In this document: piece by piece, positions 1 to 6,773 of the stretch
How positions within the stretch are numbered: the stretch's first letter is position 1
Layout of the letters: every line of letters begins with the position of its first letter
Source of the DNA: Actinomycetales bacterium
GTDB lineage: Bacteria; Actinomycetota; Actinomycetes; Actinomycetales; BWSM-131
Reading direction: 5' to 3'
Assembly: GCA_030149025.1 (NCBI GenBank)
Contig: JASBSH010000196.1
Coordinates: 1 to 11,654, forward strand
Length of the DNA: 11,654 bases
Translations under genes and position numbers: made by a program
The notes under the pieces: generated by a model
The model's database searches: none
Told to the model about the DNA's origin: nothing
What the model saw: the letters and a program-made list of their open reading frames with translations, nothing else

Positions 1-1
1 G

Positions 2-1246
2 CACCTGGCCCGCTGCCTGGACGCCGTCGGGCCGCTCCCACCGCTGGACGTCTCCCTGCTCGACGCGCTCGACTGCGTCCTCGCCGAGGACGTCGTGTCC
101 GCGATAGACCTGCCGGCCTTCGACAACTCCTCGATGGACGGCTACGCCGTGGTCGTGGACGACGTCACGCACGCCAGCGCGGACGCGCCGGTCGTGCTCC
201 CGGTCGTTGGGGACCTGCCCGCCGGCGTGCGTGAGGTCCACCCCCTGACGCAGGGAAGCGCCGTCCGGATCATGACCGGCGCGCCGGTCCCGCCCGGTGC
301 GACCGGCGTCGTCCCGGTCGAGCTGACCGATGCCGGTCTCGCACGGGTGAGCATCCGCGAGCCGGTGCCGGACGGCAAGAACATCCGCCGGGTCGGGGAG
401 GACGTCAGCACCGGGGAGCTGTTGCTGCAGGCCGGTACCAGGCTCGGGCCGCGGCAGATCGGGCTGCTCGCCGCGACCGGGTACAGCCAGGTGAAGGTGT
501 ACCCGCGGCCGCGGGTCGTGGTGATGTCCACGGGCAGCGAGATCATCGAGCCCGGCCGGCGTCCCGGGTTCGGGCAGGTGAGCGACTCCAACAGCTTCGC
601 GCTCACCGCGGCGGTGCTGGACTGCGGCGCGATCGGGATGCGCGTGGGCATCGTGGAGGACGACCCCCGCAAGCTCATGTCGACGCTGGAGGGCCAGCTG
701 ATGCGGGCCGACATGGTGATCACGACCGGCGGCGTGAGCGCAGGCGCCTACGACACCGTCAAGGAGGTGCTGTCGACCCTGGGGACGGTGCAGTTCGACA
801 AGGTCGCGATGCAGCCGGGTATGCCGCAGGGTTTCGGGTTGCTAGGTGGTTCGGGCAGGGGCAGTGGCTCGTCGGGTGCCGGCATACCGATCTTCACCCT
901 GCCCGGCAACCCGGTGAGCTCGTACATCTCCTTCGAGGTCTTCGTCCGCCCGGCACTCCGCAAGATGATGGGTGAGCCCCAGCTGCACCGGCCCGTGGTG
1001 ACGGCACGCGCCGAACAGTCCTGGGGCGCGCCGCCGGGCAAGCGGCAGTACAACAGGGTGGAGCTGCGGCGCACCGACGACTGGTACGGCCCCGGATACC
1101 TGGCCCGGCCGTTCAAGGGCCCGGGCTCCCACCTCGTCGCCGACCTCGCCAAGGCCAACGCGCTCGCCGTCGTGCCGGAGGACGTCACGCAGGTGCGAGA
1201 GGGTGATGAGGTGCGATGCATGCTGCTCGAGAGGGGCCGTCGGTGA
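2..1246 (+). CDS. moeA: Molybdopterin molybdenumtransferase MoeA (5' end outside window)
   Basis: MoeA inserts molybdate into adenylated molybdopterin, the last step of molybdenum cofactor synthesis in the cytoplasm. The frame is open from base 2 and begins HLARCLDAVGPLPPLD, which matches the usual MoeA N-terminus, so probably only a few codons are missing. A GTG at position 95 would cut off conserved sequence and is not the start. Visible family motifs in order are FDNSSMDGYAV, MTGAPVPPGATGVVPVE, STGSEI, the MoCF-binding TTGGVSAGAYD and LPGNPVSSY. A Gly/Ser-rich insert (GGSGRGSGSSGAG) lies just before the last of these. It leads the cofactor cluster, and its stop overlaps the moaC start (GTGA, 4 nt), implying coupled translation. 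The family call is secure. MoeA paralogues are common in actinobacteria, so the exact paralogue is open. Confidence 0.96.
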   Translation, partial: HLARCLDAVGPLPPLDVSLLDALDCVLAEDVVSAIDLPAFDNSSMDGYAVVVDDVTHASADAPVVLPVVGDLPAGVREVHPLTQGSAVRIMTGAPVPPGATGVVPVELTDAGLARVSIREPVPDGKNIRRVGEDVSTGELLLQAGTRLGPRQIGLLAATGYSQVKVYPRPRVVVMSTGSEIIEPGRRPGFGQVSDSNSFALTAAVLDCGAIGMRVGIVEDDPRKLMSTLEGQLMRADMVITTGGVSAGAYDTVKEVLSTLGTVQFDKVAMQPGMPQGFGLLGGSGRGSGSSGAGIPIFTLPGNPVSSYISFEVFVRPALRKMMGEPQLHRPVVTARAEQSWGAPPGKRQYNRVELRRTDDWYGPGYLARPFKGPGSHLVADLAKANALAVVPEDVTQVREGDEVRCMLLERGRR

Positions 1247-1764
1247 GCGGTGCTGAGGTGGGCGGCGCCGAAGAGCCGGCCGCCCCTCGCCGCCTCACCC
1301 ACCAGGACGAGGCCGGCAACGCGCGCATGGTCGACGTCAGCGCCAAGGCGGTCACCGCGCGCGAGGCCTCGGCCGCCGGCGAGGTCCGGTGCAGCTCCGA
1401 CGTCATCGCCGCGCTGCGCTCCGGCGACGTGCCCAAGGGCGACGCGCTCGGCGTCGCGCGCGTCGCGGGCATCCAGGCGGCCAAACGCACACCGGACCTC
1501 ATCCCGCTCGCGCACCCGATCGCCGTCCACGCCGTCTCCGTCGACCTCGAGGTGCTGGACGACAGGGTGGCCGTCCGCGCGACCGTCCGTACCGCGGACC
1601 GCACCGGCATCGAGATGGAGGCCCTGACGTGCGTCACCGTCGCGGCGCTCGCCCTCGTCGACATGGTGAAGGCGATCGACAAGCACTGCGTCATCGACAA
1701 CGTGAGGGTGACGGCCAAGAGCGGTGGGCGGTCCGGCGACTGGCGCGAACCCCAACCCCGGTGA
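1243..1764 (+). CDS. moaC: Cyclic pyranopterin monophosphate synthase MoaC
   Basis: MoaC converts the 3',8-cyclo-GTP made by MoaA into cyclic pyranopterin monophosphate, the first committed step of molybdenum cofactor synthesis. The 173-residue product shows the family pattern: ARMVDVS near the N-terminus, PKGDALGVARVAGIQAAKRT, LIPLAHPI, GIEMEALTCVTVAALALVDM and VKAID. The His of LIPLAHP, the paired Glu residues of IEMEA and the Asp and Lys of the DMVKAID helix fit the known active site. The usual Cys before that His is Ala here. I chose the GTG at 1243 over the ATG at 1216 because it gives a 4-nt overlap with the moeA stop, has a GAGAGG stretch upstream, and starts in MoaC-like sequence. The stop codon lies inside the first of three TGATCATG repeats. 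Confidence 0.96.
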   Translation: MSGAEVGGAEEPAAPRRLTHQDEAGNARMVDVSAKAVTAREASAAGEVRCSSDVIAALRSGDVPKGDALGVARVAGIQAAKRTPDLIPLAHPIAVHAVSVDLEVLDDRVAVRATVRTADRTGIEMEALTCVTVAALALVDMVKAIDKHCVIDNVRVTAKSGGRSGDWREPQPR

Positions 1765-1862
1765 TCATGAAATCCCGGTTCACCCACCCCGTCCACCCCA
1801 CTCCCGCGGTGATCATGGAATCCGGCCACCCCCTCATCCCGGTGATCATGGAATCCCGGTTC
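1756..1862 (+). repeat. Three spaced copies of a TGATCATG-centred repeat between moaC and mogA
   Basis: Three near-identical units occur at about 1756-1782, 1806-1825 and 1838-1862. Each has GGTGATCATG, then R-AATCC and CGG. The first and third share CCCGGTGATCATG followed by RAATCCCGGTTC. TGATCA is palindromic and the CCGG at both ends adds partial outer symmetry. Unit 1 covers the moaC stop codon and unit 3 ends just before the mogA ribosome-binding site. A related unit lies inside sepX at 3448. The function is unknown: an intergenic mobile or structural repeat, or a binding site, would all fit. Confidence 0.85.
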
Positions 1863-1872
1863 AGGAGCACAC

Positions 1873-2403
1873 ATGACCATCCAGCCCAGTGATCCGCTGG
1901 CCGAACCGGACGACGAACGCACGGCGCTCGTCGTGACAGTCTCCAACCGCGTGGACGCGGGCGTCTACACCGACACCGGTGGGCCGATCCTCGTGGAAGG
2001 GTTGCGGTCCATGGGTTTTCGGGCTGACGGGCCGTCCGTCGTCCCCGACGGCGACGAGGTGTCGGTGGCGCTGCAGGCGGCGATCGACCAGGGCTACGAC
2101 GTGGTGCTGACGACAGGCGGCACCGGCATCACACCCGGCGACCTCACGCCGGAGATGACCGCGCCACTGCTGACCCGTGAGATCCCCGGACTCGCGGAGG
2201 CCATTCGCGCGCACGGACGGGAGAACGGCGTCCCCACCGCGTCGCTGTCCCGAGGCCTCGCCGGTGTCGCGGGAAGCACCATCATCGTGAACCTGCCCGG
2301 TTCGTCGGGGGGCTGCCGTGACGGGATCGCAGTGCTGTCGAAGGTCCTGCCCCATGCCGTGGACCAGGTCCGTGGCGGCGATCACCCCCGCTCGGCCTCA
2401 TGA
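1873..2403 (+). CDS. mogA: MogA/MoaB-type molybdopterin adenylyltransferase
   Basis: This protein adenylates molybdopterin before MoeA inserts molybdate. The 176-residue product is a single MoCF-binding domain: LVVTVSNRVDAGVYTDTGGP near residues 18-37, DVVLTTGGTGITPGDLTPE around the middle, and NLPGSSGGCRDGIAVL near the C-terminus. The ATG start has AGGAG five bases upstream (1863-1867). It lies 108 nt after moaC, across the TGATCATG repeats, so it may be read from the same transcript. Its stop overlaps the next start as ATGA. MogA and MoaB share this fold and motifs, and the sequence alone does not separate them firmly. The presence of moeA and moaC beside it makes a cofactor role nearly certain. 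Confidence 0.92.
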   Translation: MTIQPSDPLAEPDDERTALVVTVSNRVDAGVYTDTGGPILVEGLRSMGFRADGPSVVPDGDEVSVALQAAIDQGYDVVLTTGGTGITPGDLTPEMTAPLLTREIPGLAEAIRAHGRENGVPTASLSRGLAGVAGSTIIVNLPGSSGGCRDGIAVLSKVLPHAVDQVRGGDHPRSAS

Positions 2404-3014
2404 CCGGTTGGCCGGTCGTCCTCGAGCACGGGGACGTGCGGCTGCGGCCCCTGAGGCTGCGGGACTCACGGGCATGGCGCCGGCTGCGAAGTGAGAACGC
2501 CGACTGGCTCAAGCCTTGGGAGGCAACGAGTCCGACGCCAGACGTGCCCCTGCGCAGCTTCGCGCAGATGACCAGATCGCTCTCTCGCCAGGCCAGGGCG
2601 GGGAGGATGCTGCCGTTCGCCGTCGATCACGACGGCCGGCTGGCGGGTCAGATGACGGTCAGCGGGATCATCTGGGGATCGCTTCGCTCCGCCCAGGTGG
2701 GGTACTGGGTGGACAGGTCCCGCGCCGGGTTGGGGATCATCCCGACGGCGCTCGCGGTCGTCACCGACCACTGCCTGTTCCAGATGGGCCTGCACCGAAT
2801 CGAGGTCAACATCCGGCCCGAGAACACCGCGAGCCTTCGCGTCGTCGAGAAGCTCGGCTTCCGCGACGAGGGTGTTCGCCGCAGGTACCTGCACATCGAT
2901 GGCGACTGGCGCGACCACCGAACCTTCGCCCTGACCGTCGAGGACCTGCCCGGGGGACTGATGGCCCGCTGGCTTGAGTCACAGCAGGCACAGCAGGCGA
3001 CAGGGAGCACGTGA
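2400..3014 (+). CDS. rimJ: RimJ/RimL-like GNAT N-acetyltransferase
   Basis: This is a GCN5-related acetyltransferase of 204 residues that would transfer acetyl from acetyl-CoA to a protein N-terminus or another amine. The RimJ-type opening (VVLEHGDVRLRPLRLRDSRAW), the acetyl-CoA loop region VDRSRAGLGIIPTALAVV and the closing motif IEVNIRPENTASLRVVEKLGF are all visible. The mycobacterial homologue at the equivalent place, next to moeA, is named rimJ, but the substrate of these actinobacterial proteins is not defined by sequence. The ATG overlaps the mogA stop by 4 nt (ATGA), so it is translationally coupled to the cofactor genes. No direct link with cofactor synthesis is evident. Confidence 0.9.
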   Translation: MTGWPVVLEHGDVRLRPLRLRDSRAWRRLRSENADWLKPWEATSPTPDVPLRSFAQMTRSLSRQARAGRMLPFAVDHDGRLAGQMTVSGIIWGSLRSAQVGYWVDRSRAGLGIIPTALAVVTDHCLFQMGLHRIEVNIRPENTASLRVVEKLGFRDEGVRRRYLHIDGDWRDHRTFALTVEDLPGGLMARWLESQQAQQATGST

Positions 3015-3036
3015 GCGACACACCGAGTCACATCCC

Positions 3037-3063
3037 TTGATCGGTGTCAACAGGGCCTACCGT
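3037..3063 (+). promoter_or_regulatory. Candidate promoter of sepX
   Basis: TTGATC (3037-3042) and TACCGT (3058-3063) resemble -35 and -10 hexamers, although the 15-nt spacer is short. The -10 ends 8 nt before the GTG start, and no Shine-Dalgarno sequence lies between them. This suggests a leaderless sepX transcript separate from the upstream operon. Confidence 0.4.
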
Positions 3064-3071
3064 TTACCTCC

Positions 3072-4010
3072 GTGGACAGCGGACTGATCTTCCCGATCAT
3101 CGTCGCGCTGTGGCTCGTCTTCCTGGTGCCGCACTGGGTTCGTCGGCGTGAGCACCTGTCCTCTTCCCGTGCGGCGGACCGGTTCTCGGCGGCGATGCGG
3201 GTGCCCGAGCGACGCGATGACCCGGCCCTGCCCCCGGCCGAGCGCGCGCCGACGTACCTTCTGACGCCGCCGCGCGAGCAGCTCCACGCCAGGCGCATCG
3301 ACGACCGTGAACTGGCCGATGCGGACGACAGCGAGGACAGGGTGCAGGTCCGCGCCGTGCGCCCCGTCGACCGCACACCGACACGCACGCTCGCCCCGTC
3401 CCTGCTCCCAGGCCCCCACTCCGGCCGTGATGTCGCCACCCCAGGTCGTGATCATGCAGTTCTGCACGCCCGGAGGGCATCGCGTGTGCCCGGCCTGACC
3501 TTCCTCGCCGCGCTCACCAGCGTCCCCGTTCTCGGCGTCCTCGCCGTACTGGGGCTCGCCCCGGCCTGGTCCCCGGCCGTGGGACTCGCGCTGACGGCGG
3601 TCTGCGTCGCCTGGCTGCGGAAGCGCGCCCTGCACCGCCGCGCTCTGCGCGCGGCCCGGCGTGACGCCGCGCCGGTACCTGCCACCCCGTCCGAACCGCC
3701 GGCCGTCGTCGAGGACCTGCGTGACGCCGTCCCGGACATCGACGCCCTGCTCGCGACGGACGAGGACGACGACACGCAGGACCGTACGTGGACTCCCGTT
3801 CCCGTCCCTCCGCCGACGTACACGCTCAAGCCGGCGGCGCCCGTTCGACCGGTGCTGGCGTGGGAGGGGGAGCCGACGCTCGAGCCGAGTCTGTCGGTGC
3901 CCAGCCTGGCCGCTGCGCCTGCGCCTGCCGCAGCCGAGGCGCCGTCCGTGCGTCGCGTCGTCCCCGACCTGGAGCTCGTCCTCGAGCGCCGTCGGGCCGC
4001 GGGCGAGTAG
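3072..4010 (+). CDS. sepX: Divisome protein SepX/GlpR, membrane protein
   Basis: SepX (GlpR) is an actinobacterial membrane protein of the cell-division machinery. The 312-residue product has an N-terminal membrane helix (about residues 4-21, GLIFPIIVALWLVFLVPHW), followed by the characteristic RRREHLSSSRAADRFSAAMRV. A variable basic linker and two central hydrophobic helices (about residues 142-162 and 167-185) come next. The charged, proline-rich tail contains the conserved RTWTPVPVPPPTYTLKPA and ends LVLERRRAAGE. The linker around residues 118-138 encodes PHSGRDVATPGRDHAVLHAR, part of which comes from a TGATCATG repeat like those after moaC. The GTG start is 8 nt after a possible -10 box. 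A decayed second copy of this gene's 3' end lies at 6326-6472, beyond the next gene. Confidence 0.88.
   Translation: MDSGLIFPIIVALWLVFLVPHWVRRREHLSSSRAADRFSAAMRVPERRDDPALPPAERAPTYLLTPPREQLHARRIDDRELADADDSEDRVQVRAVRPVDRTPTRTLAPSLLPGPHSGRDVATPGRDHAVLHARRASRVPGLTFLAALTSVPVLGVLAVLGLAPAWSPAVGLALTAVCVAWLRKRALHRRALRAARRDAAPVPATPSEPPAVVEDLRDAVPDIDALLATDEDDDTQDRTWTPVPVPPPTYTLKPAAPVRPVLAWEGEPTLEPSLSVPSLAAAPAPAAAEAPSVRRVVPDLELVLERRRAAGE
3448..3466 (+). repeat. TGATCATG repeat unit inside sepX
   Basis: GTGATCATG is followed by CAGTTCTGCA here. TGCAG-TT-CTGCA is a perfect inverted repeat directly after the TGATCA palindrome. The 9-nt centre is the same as in the three units at 1756-1862, but the right half differs. 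The unit is read in frame in the sepX linker, a region that tolerates variation. Confidence 0.6.
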
Positions 4011-4021
4011 ACTCCCGACCG

Positions 4022-6295
4022 ATGCCAAAGCCCGCTCGTGAGCGACTCGCGCAACTCCTCGGCGGCACGGAACCGGTGAGGGCGGACAGCGCCATGGTTC
4101 AGTTGCCGGGGGACGTGCTTGAGCTGGAGGTGACCGGCGTCGGTCCGGTCGAGACCCCGATCCGCGCGGCCCAGGCGAAGCGGCTGATCGGAGTGGCCCG
4201 CCCGGCCCGGTTCGGGCGTGGCGCGGAGACGCTGAGCGATGCCTCCGTGCGCGACACCTGGGAGCTCACCGCAGACCAGGTGCGCCTCGGCCCCGGCTGG
4301 CGCGGCCACCTCGACGCAGCGCTGGAGCACTTCTGCGACGAGCTCGGCCTGCCTGCCGGTGCGCGGTTGACCGCCGAGCTGCATTCGATGCTGGTCTACG
4401 GCAAGGGACAGTTCTTCCTGCCACACCAGGACTCCGAGAAGCGCGACGAGATGGTCGGGAGCCTGGTGGTGATGCTGCCGTCGGTGCACACCGGCGGCGA
4501 GCTCGTCGTCGACGACGGTGGCCATGCGCAGATCTACCGCGGGTCCCGGGACGACGCCGTGCTGGTGGCCTTCTATGCCGATCGTCGCCATGAGGTTCGG
4601 CCCGTTCGGTCGGGATACCGGGTCACGCTGACCTTCAATCTGCTCCTCACCAGTCCCCCCGCGACCTCCCCGGGAGGTCAGGTCGCGGAGGCGTCGAGGT
4701 ACCTCACCGAGCACTTCACCAGTCGTGTATTCAGTCGCTACGGGGGCCGTGATCTCGGCGAGCCCACGCGCCTGGCGTTCCTGCTGGACCACGAGTACAC
4801 CACCAAGGGGCTGGCGGCGGGCCGGTTGAAGGGCGCGGACGCAGAGCGGGCCGCGACCCTGCGGGCAGCCGCAGAACAAGCGGGATGCGAGAGCGTGCTC
4901 GCGCTGGCGGAGATCAAGGAGACCTGGGACGCCCTTTCGACCGAAGACCTCCGTCATCACGGCTGGTACGACGACGAGGACGACGAGGACGACGAGGACG
5001 ACGAGGACGACGACGGGCCGGATCTTGACGACGACGATTACGAGCTCAATGAACTGATCGACGACGAGATCGTCCTCGGCTGGTGGGTCGGCCCCGACGG
5101 CAAGCCGGAGACGATACGTCTCGCCCTGCACGATCACGAGGTCTGCGCGGTCACGCAGACGAACTCGCTGACGCCGTACGAGACCGAGTACGAGGGCTAC
5201 ATGGGCAACTATGGCAACACGCTGGACCGGTGGTACCGACGGGCAGCAGTGGTTGTCTGGCCGAAGGAGAAGGCCTTCGCGGCGCGCGCTGAGGCGGGAT
5301 CGGCCTGGGCGCTCCGGACCATCCTCGACCGGCTCGACGCCGGCGACCTGGACGGCGCGCGTGCGGACGCGGCGTCGCTGGAGCCGTTCTGGCTCGATGT
5401 CGACCCGGCTTTGGTCGCGCCCGCGCTCGAGGTCGCGGCGCGGTTGCGTGACGCCAGGGTTGCGGGAGTGGTGATGGCGCCCTTCCGCATGCAGATGCTG
5501 CGCCCCGACCACGCTCCGCTAGTGGCGGCACTCGCCCGGGCCTACGGCGAACCGTGGCTGCTGGATCTCATCGACAGATGGGAGTCCTCGAACCGGTTCA
5601 CGGGCCTCGATCGGCTCCGGTGGGTCACCGAAGCGCTGGTGCCGCTGTGCCAGGCGCTGGGCGAACACGAAGCGGACGCGGTCGCAGCTGGGTGCGCCGA
5701 CCGGGTCTGGCGTTGGTTGTCAAGTCGGATCGACGTGTGGGTCGGCCACGATCACCCCGATCGACGACGCGCCAGCCTGGGCGAACTCGCAGTACCCCTG
5801 GCGCGGGTGCTGGAGGTCGCGTCCGACGAGCTCGGCGCAACCATTGCCGACGCGCTGCGAGCGCCGGGCGACAACGTGGACGACCTGGTGGTTCCGGTTC
5901 TGCGGGCGCATCGGGCGCCACCGACCCCCGCACTCGTCGCCATCGCGCACGACTGCCGGAGCCGGCTGAGCCGACTCGTCGACCGTCCGGCACGAGCGGA
6001 CGACGACTGGTCGATCGCTTGGACCGGGTGCGGCTGCGCGGTGTGTGACCGGCTCGCGGCGTTCCTGAGCTCCCGCTCGGACCGCAATCATGAGTGGCCC
6101 CTGGCCAAGCCAGGCCGGCAACACGTCCACCAGCAGATCGACACCGCCGGTCTACCGGTACGACACATCACCCGGCGACACGGCCGGCCGTACACGCTCC
6201 TCCTGACCAAGACCGAGGACTTGTTCCGCCGCGAGGACGACGTTCGCCGGCGCGCGCGCAAGGACCTCGATTGGCTCTCTTCCAGGTTTGAGTAG
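4022..6295 (+). CDS. Large 2-oxoglutarate/Fe(II) oxygenase-domain protein with acidic run and CxCxxC tail
   Basis: The 757-residue product has an N-terminal prolyl-hydroxylase-like double-stranded beta-helix. Candidate iron ligands are H135 and D137 in LPHQDSE and H190 in DRRHEV; R200 in SGYRVTLTF would bind 2-oxoglutarate. Segments between them (MLVYGKGQFF, GSLVVMLPSVHTGGELVV) fit the fold. Residues 317 to about 341 are almost all Asp/Glu. A long helical middle follows. The tail has C670-G-C-A-V-C675, then RQHVHQQID and RRHGRPYTLLLTKTE, a pattern I associate with large oxygenases of fungi and bacteria. The substrate is unknown. The start is the ATG 11 nt after the sepX stop; the longer frame from 3788 overlaps conserved sepX sequence and was refused. 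ATG 4094 is a weaker alternative. The ribosome-binding site is poor. The gene lies between sepX and a decayed sepX 3' copy. Confidence 0.85.
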   Translation: MPKPARERLAQLLGGTEPVRADSAMVQLPGDVLELEVTGVGPVETPIRAAQAKRLIGVARPARFGRGAETLSDASVRDTWELTADQVRLGPGWRGHLDAALEHFCDELGLPAGARLTAELHSMLVYGKGQFFLPHQDSEKRDEMVGSLVVMLPSVHTGGELVVDDGGHAQIYRGSRDDAVLVAFYADRRHEVRPVRSGYRVTLTFNLLLTSPPATSPGGQVAEASRYLTEHFTSRVFSRYGGRDLGEPTRLAFLLDHEYTTKGLAAGRLKGADAERAATLRAAAEQAGCESVLALAEIKETWDALSTEDLRHHGWYDDEDDEDDEDDEDDDGPDLDDDDYELNELIDDEIVLGWWVGPDGKPETIRLALHDHEVCAVTQTNSLTPYETEYEGYMGNYGNTLDRWYRRAAVVVWPKEKAFAARAEAGSAWALRTILDRLDAGDLDGARADAASLEPFWLDVDPALVAPALEVAARLRDARVAGVVMAPFRMQMLRPDHAPLVAALARAYGEPWLLDLIDRWESSNRFTGLDRLRWVTEALVPLCQALGEHEADAVAAGCADRVWRWLSSRIDVWVGHDHPDRRRASLGELAVPLARVLEVASDELGATIADALRAPGDNVDDLVVPVLRAHRAPPTPALVAIAHDCRSRLSRLVDRPARADDDWSIAWTGCGCAVCDRLAAFLSSRSDRNHEWPLAKPGRQHVHQQIDTAGLPVRHITRRHGRPYTLLLTKTEDLFRREDDVRRRARKDLDWLSSRFE
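4967..5015 (+). repeat. GACGAGGAC tandem repeat coding an acidic run
   Basis: The 9-base unit GACGAGGAC is repeated about four times in frame within the oxygenase gene and encodes alternating Asp and Glu. The run continues with GAC-rich codons to about 5038. Such a repeat can expand or contract by replication slippage in steps of three residues without breaking the frame. Confidence 0.8.
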
Positions 6296-6325
6296 GGCGA
6301 GCCGCCGGACAACCGAATGGGGCCG

Positions 6326-6472
6326 GACGACGACACGCACGACCGCACGTCGACTCCCGTTCCCGTCCCCCGCCGACGTACACGCTGAAGCCGAGCGCTC
6401 CCGCCCTCGGTGCGTAGCGCCGTCCCCTACCTTGGGCTGGTCCTCGAGCGCCGTCGAGCGGTAGTCGAGTAG
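6326..6472 (+). pseudogene. Decayed duplicate of the sepX 3' end
   Basis: Positions 6326 to about 6396 align with sepX 3765 to about 3837 at roughly 90% identity, including GACGACGACACGCA, ACTCCCGTTCCCGTCC and CGCCGACGTACACGCT. After a gap of about 100 bases the alignment resumes at 6437-6472 against 3975-4010, with TCCTCGAGCGCCGTCG and a terminal GAGTAG. A single-base loss in the CCC(T)CCG tract breaks the frame, so the copy is not coding. No 5' part of sepX is present. The placement shows that the oxygenase gene lies between two sepX 3' ends. Confidence 0.85.
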
Positions 6473-6502
6473 CCGGGTCGTACGCCGCCCCGGCTCGGCC
6501 GA

Positions 6503-6533
6503 TTCGAGAGCGGAAAGCTCCGGGTGTTAGCCT
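6503..6533 (+). promoter_or_regulatory. Possible tRNA-Ala promoter
   Basis: TAGCCT at 6528-6533 fits the actinobacterial -10 pattern TAnnnT and lies 14 nt before the tRNA. TTCGAG (6503-6508) could be a weak -35, but its 19-nt spacing is long. Confidence 0.35.
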
Positions 6534-6547
6534 GTGCTCCGCTTCAA

Positions 6548-6620
6548 GGGGCTGTGGCGCAGCTGGTAGCGCACCTCGTTCGCAACGAGGGGGTCAGGGG
6601 TTCGAGTCCCCTCAGCTCCA
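6548..6620 (+). tRNA. tRNA-Ala (anticodon CGC)
   Basis: This 73-nt cloverleaf has an acceptor stem GGGGCTG with CAGCTCC (one G-U pair), a D stem GCGC/GCGC, and an anticodon stem CCTCG/CGAGG around the loop TTCGCAA. The anticodon CGC (6581-6583) reads the Ala codon GCG. The T arm is AGGGG-TTCGAGT-CCCCT. The discriminator is A and the next bases are CCG, so the CCA end is not encoded. The 3' portion from 6587 is duplicated at 8969 and, degenerately, at 11040, marking this gene as the attachment site of the elements that follow. Confidence 0.97.
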
Positions 6621-6689
6621 CCGAATCTGCTGGGCAGGGGCCTGCCCGGATCGTGGATTCAGGAGCAGGCAGTGGCAACTCAGCAGAAA
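6587..6689 (+). repeat. att site 1: tRNA-Ala 3' end plus right arm (attL-like)
   Basis: The last 34 nt of the tRNA and the 69 nt after it form one copy of a 103-nt direct repeat. Copy 2 is at 8969-9071. The alignment has no gaps and only four mismatches (6635, 6655, 6673 and 6687), with the first 48 nt identical. The tRNA part is the likely crossover core. The flanking part is the element arm, ending in CTCAGCAGAAA, a possible integrase arm-type site. Confidence 0.88.
6632..6647 (+). terminator. Hairpin after tRNA-Ala, possible terminator
   Basis: GGGCAGG and CCTGCCC form a perfect 7-bp inverted repeat with a 2-nt spacer, so at most six pairs could form. It starts 11 nt after the tRNA. No T-run follows, so termination would have to be of the T-poor type common in actinobacteria. 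It lies inside the att repeat, and the second copy carries a mismatch in the stem. Confidence 0.35.
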
Positions 6690-6773
6690 CTCAGTTGTTT
6701 CGTCCCTGTCTTCGGTCGTCGGTGGTGTTCCCGGCGACTGCGCACGCCCGCCTGGTCGGCTACGAAGTCGGGC

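Noticed and set aside
748..1755. A 335-codon minus-strand frame across moeA and moaC
   Set aside because: High GC keeps this frame open by chance. The plus strand carries two secure molybdenum-cofactor genes over the same bases.
1756..1862. Rho-independent terminator between moaC and mogA
   Set aside because: The repeats contain short palindromes (TGATCA) but no stable long stem and no T-run.
3788..4021. N-terminal extension of the oxygenase from GTG 3788
   Set aside because: It would overlap the conserved 3' end of sepX in another frame and encodes low-complexity Ala/Arg sequence; ATG 4022 begins just after the sepX stop.
4967..5038. CRISPR-like or minisatellite array
   Set aside because: The 9-nt GACGAGGAC repeat has no spacers and is fully explained by an in-frame Asp/Glu run in the oxygenase.
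3452..5512. A 686-codon open frame on the minus strand
   Set aside because: It is a shadow of sepX and the oxygenase. Its translation is rich in Arg, Val and Gly with no family motif, while both plus-strand genes show clear conserved motifs.
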